Assembly: GCA_963822955.1 (NCBI GenBank)
Contig: CAWGJS010000002.1
Coordinates: forward strand, 1,364,001 to 1,428,000
Length of the DNA: 64,000 bases
From: JAJYUU01 sp963822955
GTDB taxonomy: Bacteria; Actinomycetota; Actinomycetes; Streptosporangiales; Streptosporangiaceae
Direction of reading: 5' to 3'
Part shown: one piece after another, positions 61,101-64,000 of the stretch
How the letters are laid out: every line of letters begins with the position of its first letter
How positions within the stretch are numbered: the first letter of the stretch is position 1
Notes under the pieces: generated by a model
The model's input: the letters and a program-made list of their open reading frames with translations, nothing else
Told to the model about the DNA's origin: nothing
Database searches by the model: none
Made by a program: the position numbers and the translations under genes

Positions 61101-62300
61101 ATGGGAGGGCATGTGGCCGTGCACCGCGTCCGGGCTCTTGCTGTTGGGCTGGCTGCTGCGGTTGCCGCGGCGTCGTGGATTGCTCCCGCGGCACCGGCCG
61201 CGGCCAAGCCGCGGCCCGATGCCGCAGCGGCGTCCTGGGCGCGCCCTGGTGTCCAGGCGGCGTCCTTCGCGGCTAGCGGGTTCCTCGACTCCGTCGCCGC
61301 GACCTCGGCCCGGAACGCCTGGGCAGTCGGGCAAGCCGGACCTGCGTTCAGTTCTAGGCCCAAGACACTGATCGCGCGCTGGAACGGCAAGGCGTGGAAG
61401 CGAGTGCCCAGCCCGACGCCGACAGGGCGCGGCAGCCTATACGGCGTGACCGTAACCTCTGCGCGCAGAGGTTGGGCAGTAGGCGAGACTGGCAGCGCCA
61501 CCGGCACCAGGACCAAGACGCTGATCTTGCGCTGGAACGGAACCTCCTGGACGCAGGTGCCGAGCCCGACTCCGGCCGGCGGCGCTGCCCTGTACAGCGT
61601 CGCCGCTGCCTCGGCCCGAAGTGCGTGGGCGGTCGGCTGGGCCTACCGTGGTCGCAAGACGCTGATCCTGCGCTGGAACGGAACCTCCTGGAGGCAGGTG
61701 CCCAGCCCGACCCCGGCCGGTGGTGCGCTGCTTGGAGCGGTGGCCGCGACCTCAGCATCCAGCGCGTGGGCGGTCGGCTGGGCGTCCGATAATCCCACAG
61801 CCAAGACACTGATCCTGCGCTGGAACGGCTCAGCGTGGACGCAGGTGCCAAGTCCGGATCCCTCGGGCGACGCGGCGCTCAGCGGCGTCGCCGCGACCTC
61901 CGCGTCCAGCGCGTGGGCAGTCGGCTGCAGCGCCTGCGGCAGCCGCAAGCCCAAAACGCTGATCCTGCGCTGGAACGGCACGGCATGGGCCGCGGTGCCC
62001 AGCCCAACCCCGGCGGCCGGCGGATTCCTCAACTGTGTAGCCGCGACCTCGGCACGGAATGCGTGGGCGGTCGGCCTAACCGGCCGTTCATCTGTGCGCA
62101 AGCCGAAGACGCTGATTCTGCGCTGGAACGGCTCAGCGTGGACGCACGTACCGAGCCCGACACCCGTAACAGGCGGTTTCCTCTATAACGTCGCCGTCAC
62201 CTCTGGCCGGAGTGCCTGGGCGGTCGGGCAGACCGGTACCTACGCCACTGGTAATCCAAGGACTCTGGACTTGCACTGGAACGGCACCGGCTGGAAGTGA
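61101..62300 (+). CDS. Secreted seven-repeat beta-propeller-like protein
   Basis: 399 residues. The N-terminal signal (ALAVGLAAAVAAASWIA core, Ala-rich cleavage) precedes seven units of about 46 residues. Each runs VAATSARSAWAVGWA, then KTLILRWNGTSWTQVPSPTP and AGGA. The repeated NAWAVG, LRWNG and W-x-x-VPSP are blade strands of a seven-bladed propeller. ATG 61101 has an ideal GGAGGGG site; the open frame from 61008 is ignored. No catalytic residue is recognised, so it is likely a binding protein. The protein at 33070 is distantly similar. Confidence 0.75.
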   Translation: MGGHVAVHRVRALAVGLAAAVAAASWIAPAAPAAAKPRPDAAAASWARPGVQAASFAASGFLDSVAATSARNAWAVGQAGPAFSSRPKTLIARWNGKAWKRVPSPTPTGRGSLYGVTVTSARRGWAVGETGSATGTRTKTLILRWNGTSWTQVPSPTPAGGAALYSVAAASARSAWAVGWAYRGRKTLILRWNGTSWRQVPSPTPAGGALLGAVAATSASSAWAVGWASDNPTAKTLILRWNGSAWTQVPSPDPSGDAALSGVAATSASSAWAVGCSACGSRKPKTLILRWNGTAWAAVPSPTPAAGGFLNCVAATSARNAWAVGLTGRSSVRKPKTLILRWNGSAWTHVPSPTPVTGGFLYNVAVTSGRSAWAVGQTGTYATGNPRTLDLHWNGTGWK

Positions 62301-62306
62301 CCAGCC

Positions 62307-62344
62307 GTTGCTGGCGCCCAGCCACTTCGCGCGGCGCCAGCAAC
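62307..62344. terminator. 12-bp hairpin between convergent genes
   Basis: GTTGCTGGCGCC (62307-62318) pairs perfectly with 62333-62344 across a 14-nt loop. It lies 7 nt after the propeller gene stop and 14 nt from the DUF2695 stop, where a bidirectional terminator is expected. Confidence 0.55.
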
Positions 62345-62357
62345 CTTGCCAGTACTT

Positions 62358-62708
62358 CTACGCCGTCCGGCGCAGCGTGCCCAGATTGCATGGGACTGCC
62401 GAGCCAGGCTGCGACTGTCCTGCGCATGGCAGCGGACCGTCGCTGTCGGGGTAGTGCGGGAACACGTTCAGCAAGACCTCGCAGTCGCAGCAGCCCCCCA
62501 GCTCCGCTAGCCTGCGAACCAGGCCAGCGGCCCGCGGCGCTCGAAGGTCACGCCATCTGATCGTCCACCGGTGCGTGCCATCGCAGCCGAACTCGTGGAG
62601 CATCCTGAGCAGGAAGCACCGCAGGCACTCTCGTTCGCCCGGCTCAGTCAGGACGCCCGACAGCGCGATGAGCTCAGCCTCGACGGTGTCGGCAATATTG
62701 TCTGTCAT
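62358..62708 (-). CDS. DUF2695 domain-containing protein
   Basis: 116 residues. CLRCFLLRMLHEFGCDGTHR, WTIRWRDLRAPRAAGLVRRL and GGCCDCEVLLNVFP match the DUF2695 pattern, with Cys residues that may bind a metal. A Cys/Pro-rich tail follows. ATG 62708 has a GGAG site. Function unknown. Confidence 0.8.
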   Translation of the reverse strand: MTDNIADTVEAELIALSGVLTEPGERECLRCFLLRMLHEFGCDGTHRWTIRWRDLRAPRAAGLVRRLAELGGCCDCEVLLNVFPHYPDSDGPLPCAGQSQPGSAVPCNLGTLRRTA

Positions 62709-62856
62709 CGCTACTCCTGCCTCTGGTGGAAGCCGGCTTGTGCCGGTAGCTCTGGCGGGCTGGTACAGCCGTTCTATCGCCGGCCTCTGACAGTTTGGGC
62801 GTGCCAGTTACTGCCCGCTGCTGGCGAGCAGGCCAGGTCATCGGCACAATGCTGAG

Positions 62857-63436
62857 ATGACTGCGCTTTCGTGGGCCTGGCTGAGCACGCCGGTGGGCCT
62901 GGTCTGCGTCGGCTGCAGCGCTGAGGGCGTCGCCCAGGTGCGCTACGGCGGCCCGGCTCCGGCCCGCGGCGCCGCGGAGCGCGGTCACAGCGGCGAGACG
63001 GGTCACGGCGGATACACGGGCCAGAGCAGCGACCTTGCCGTAGCCGCGCGAGAACAGCTGATCGAGTACTTCCGCGGCTCGCGCCGCACCTTTGATTTGC
63101 CGCTTGACTGGTCGGGAACAGCGGGCCCGCAGCGCGAGGTACTCAAAGTGCTGGCCAGTTCAGTCGGCTACGGCCAGACGATCAGCTACGGGGGGCTAGC
63201 CCGGCCGCGCGGGTCTCGTCGGCGGCGGCGACATCCCGCCAGCCCGCGCCGTCGGCAAGATCATGGGTTCCAACCCGATGCCCGTCATCGTCCCGTGCCA
63301 CCGCGTCCTCGCCAGCGACGGACTGGGCGGCTACAGCGGCGGCGCGGGCGTCGAGGTGAAACGGTGGCTCCTCATCCTGGAAGGCGCCCTGCCGCCGACG
63401 CTGGACTGGCAGCCCATGGACCCGATGGACCGGTGA
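62857..63436 (+). pseudogene. Methylated-DNA-protein cysteine methyltransferase, frameshifted in this sequence
   Basis: DNA repair protein accepting O6-alkyl groups from guanine onto a cysteine. The N-terminal part (LSTPVGLVCVGCSAEGVAQV, AAREQLIEYFRGSRRTFDLP, VLASSVGYGQTISYGGLAR) is in one frame. Removing one surplus C at 63205-63206 gives RAGLVGGGDIPPARAVGKIM, GSNPMPVIVPCHRVLASDGL with the acceptor Cys in PCHR, then GGYSGGAGVEVKRWLLILEG, ending at TGA 63434. The active-site motif is intact. The indel is probably an error. Confidence 0.85.
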
Positions 63437-63457
63437 ACATAAAACAAAGGAGGATCT

Positions 63458-63997
63458 GTGAAGCTGCCCACCTCGCCTGGCCGCGCAGTCCGTCGCGTCG
63501 TCCGGTACCGACACATCCGTACTGTGGCCGAGATTGCCGGCGCACTCATGCTGCTATCCGGAACTGCGGCCGTAGCGGCAATCTCGTCGGCCACCGCGAG
63601 CTCCCACCCGAGCCCGACCATCCGCGGCTGTGCCAGCACTAAGACCGGCGCCTTGAGCATCCTGCTGAAGGCCGGAGCCAGGTGCCGCAAAGGCACGCAA
63701 GCCGTGAGCTGGAACACCGCTCTCTTCGGAGCCAAGACGAATCAGGCTGCTACAGCCACCGGCCAAGGTACCTGCACTCTCGGCGAGATCATCCTGACGG
63801 CCGGCAAGACAGCCGCCCCAGGGACAGCTCGGGCAGACGGGCAGATTCTGAAGATCAGCAGCTTCACCGCACTGTTTAGCCTGCTCGGAACCAAGTACGG
63901 CGGCAACGGCACCACGACCTTCGCGCTCCCCGATCTGCGGAATGCCGCGCCGGATGGCCTGACCTATTCCATCTGTGAGTTTGGCATCTTCCCGTAG
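63458..63997 (+). CDS. Secreted protein with a tail-collar-like C-terminal domain
   Basis: 179 residues. The basic leader VVRYRHIRTVAEIAGALM and a hydrophobic stretch (GTAAVAAIS) suggest export or an N-terminal anchor. The C-terminal part, ADGQILKISSFTALFSLLGT then KYGGNGTTTFALPDLRNAAP, is the phage tail-collar (microcystin-dependent/MdpB-like) signature; the domain is shorter than usual and the protein ends soon after. Two Cys lie in the last 100 residues. GTG 63458 has a GGAGGA site. No other phage gene is near. Confidence 0.7.
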   Translation: MKLPTSPGRAVRRVVRYRHIRTVAEIAGALMLLSGTAAVAAISSATASSHPSPTIRGCASTKTGALSILLKAGARCRKGTQAVSWNTALFGAKTNQAATATGQGTCTLGEIILTAGKTAAPGTARADGQILKISSFTALFSLLGTKYGGNGTTTFALPDLRNAAPDGLTYSICEFGIFP

Positions 63998-64000
63998 GGA

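Noticed and set aside
1..64000. CRISPR array, tRNA or rRNA genes, insertion sequences
   Set aside because: No regularly spaced direct repeats with unique spacers, no tRNA- or rRNA-like conserved sequence and no transposase were seen on either strand.

Overview
The window is high-GC DNA with many GTG starts and genes packed into operons with 1-4 nt stop/start overlaps. It looks like the chromosome of an actinomycete. Supporting markers are a mycothiol-dependent maleylpyruvate-isomerase-like protein, deazaflavin (F420)-type enzymes (Ddn-like, LLM oxidoreductase), the coproporphyrin-type haem genes hemE/hemG/hemQ, and DUF3000 next to RNase D. I see no rRNA, tRNA, CRISPR array, IS element or prophage.

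Layout. 1-9.4 kb: partial MFS exporter with an ArsR regulator and a perfect 16-bp inverted-repeat operator, acyl-CoA ligase, DUF6314, BioY, regulator plus membrane protein, sirtuin, universal stress protein, CoA-transferase and a zinc-finger/HTH/DUF3887 protein. 9.4-12.95 kb: class Ia-type nrdA-nrdB with two probable NrdR boxes. 13.0-20.6 kb: the most unusual locus, a duplicated pair of unrecognised genes (A1-B1, A2-B2) followed by a MoxR AAA+ ATPase and a VWA/metallopeptidase-like protein. 20.6-26.7 kb: small genes, a MarR/Ddn pair, a MocR regulator facing an AhpD-like/ICL-PEPM pair, and a P450. 26.9-30.2 kb: secreted protein and an inositol-catabolism operon (iolC, aldolase, iolB) behind a LacI-type operator. 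30.2-36 kb: assorted oxidoreductases, GrpB-like protein and a secreted propeller-like protein. 36-39.7 kb: ABC exporter with a DesK/NarL-type two-component pair. 39.7-47 kb: AbiEi-like protein, valS, VOC, msrB/cupin, TrmH and lactate-monooxygenase-like genes. 47-58.6 kb: patatin, DinB, hemQ, an SPFH/ribbon-helix-helix pair, DUF429, enoyl-CoA hydratase, hemG, DUF4349 lipoprotein, hemE, DUF3000 and RNase D. 58.6-64 kb: secreted repeat proteins (two paralogues with duplicated promoters, and a seven-repeat propeller), DUF2695, MGMT and a secreted tail-collar-domain protein.

Quality warning. At least eight conserved genes (vwa, iolB, the NarL-type regulator, the ABC ATPase, valS, hemG, a secreted repeat protein, MGMT) each read correctly through two frames joined at a single-base indel, and the 5' end of the acyl-CoA ligase may be a ninth. 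The homology continues intact on both sides and some of these genes are normally essential, so consensus indel errors are likelier than real decay. I list them as frameshifted rather than inventing fusions or split genes.

The best candidate for something undescribed is the A-B-A'-B'-MoxR-VWA locus at 13.0-20.6 kb. The A proteins carry two copies of a DDxGxxY-type domain, the B proteins have no family I can name, and the VWA partner has a metallopeptidase-like N-terminus whose HExxH glutamate is replaced by histidine.
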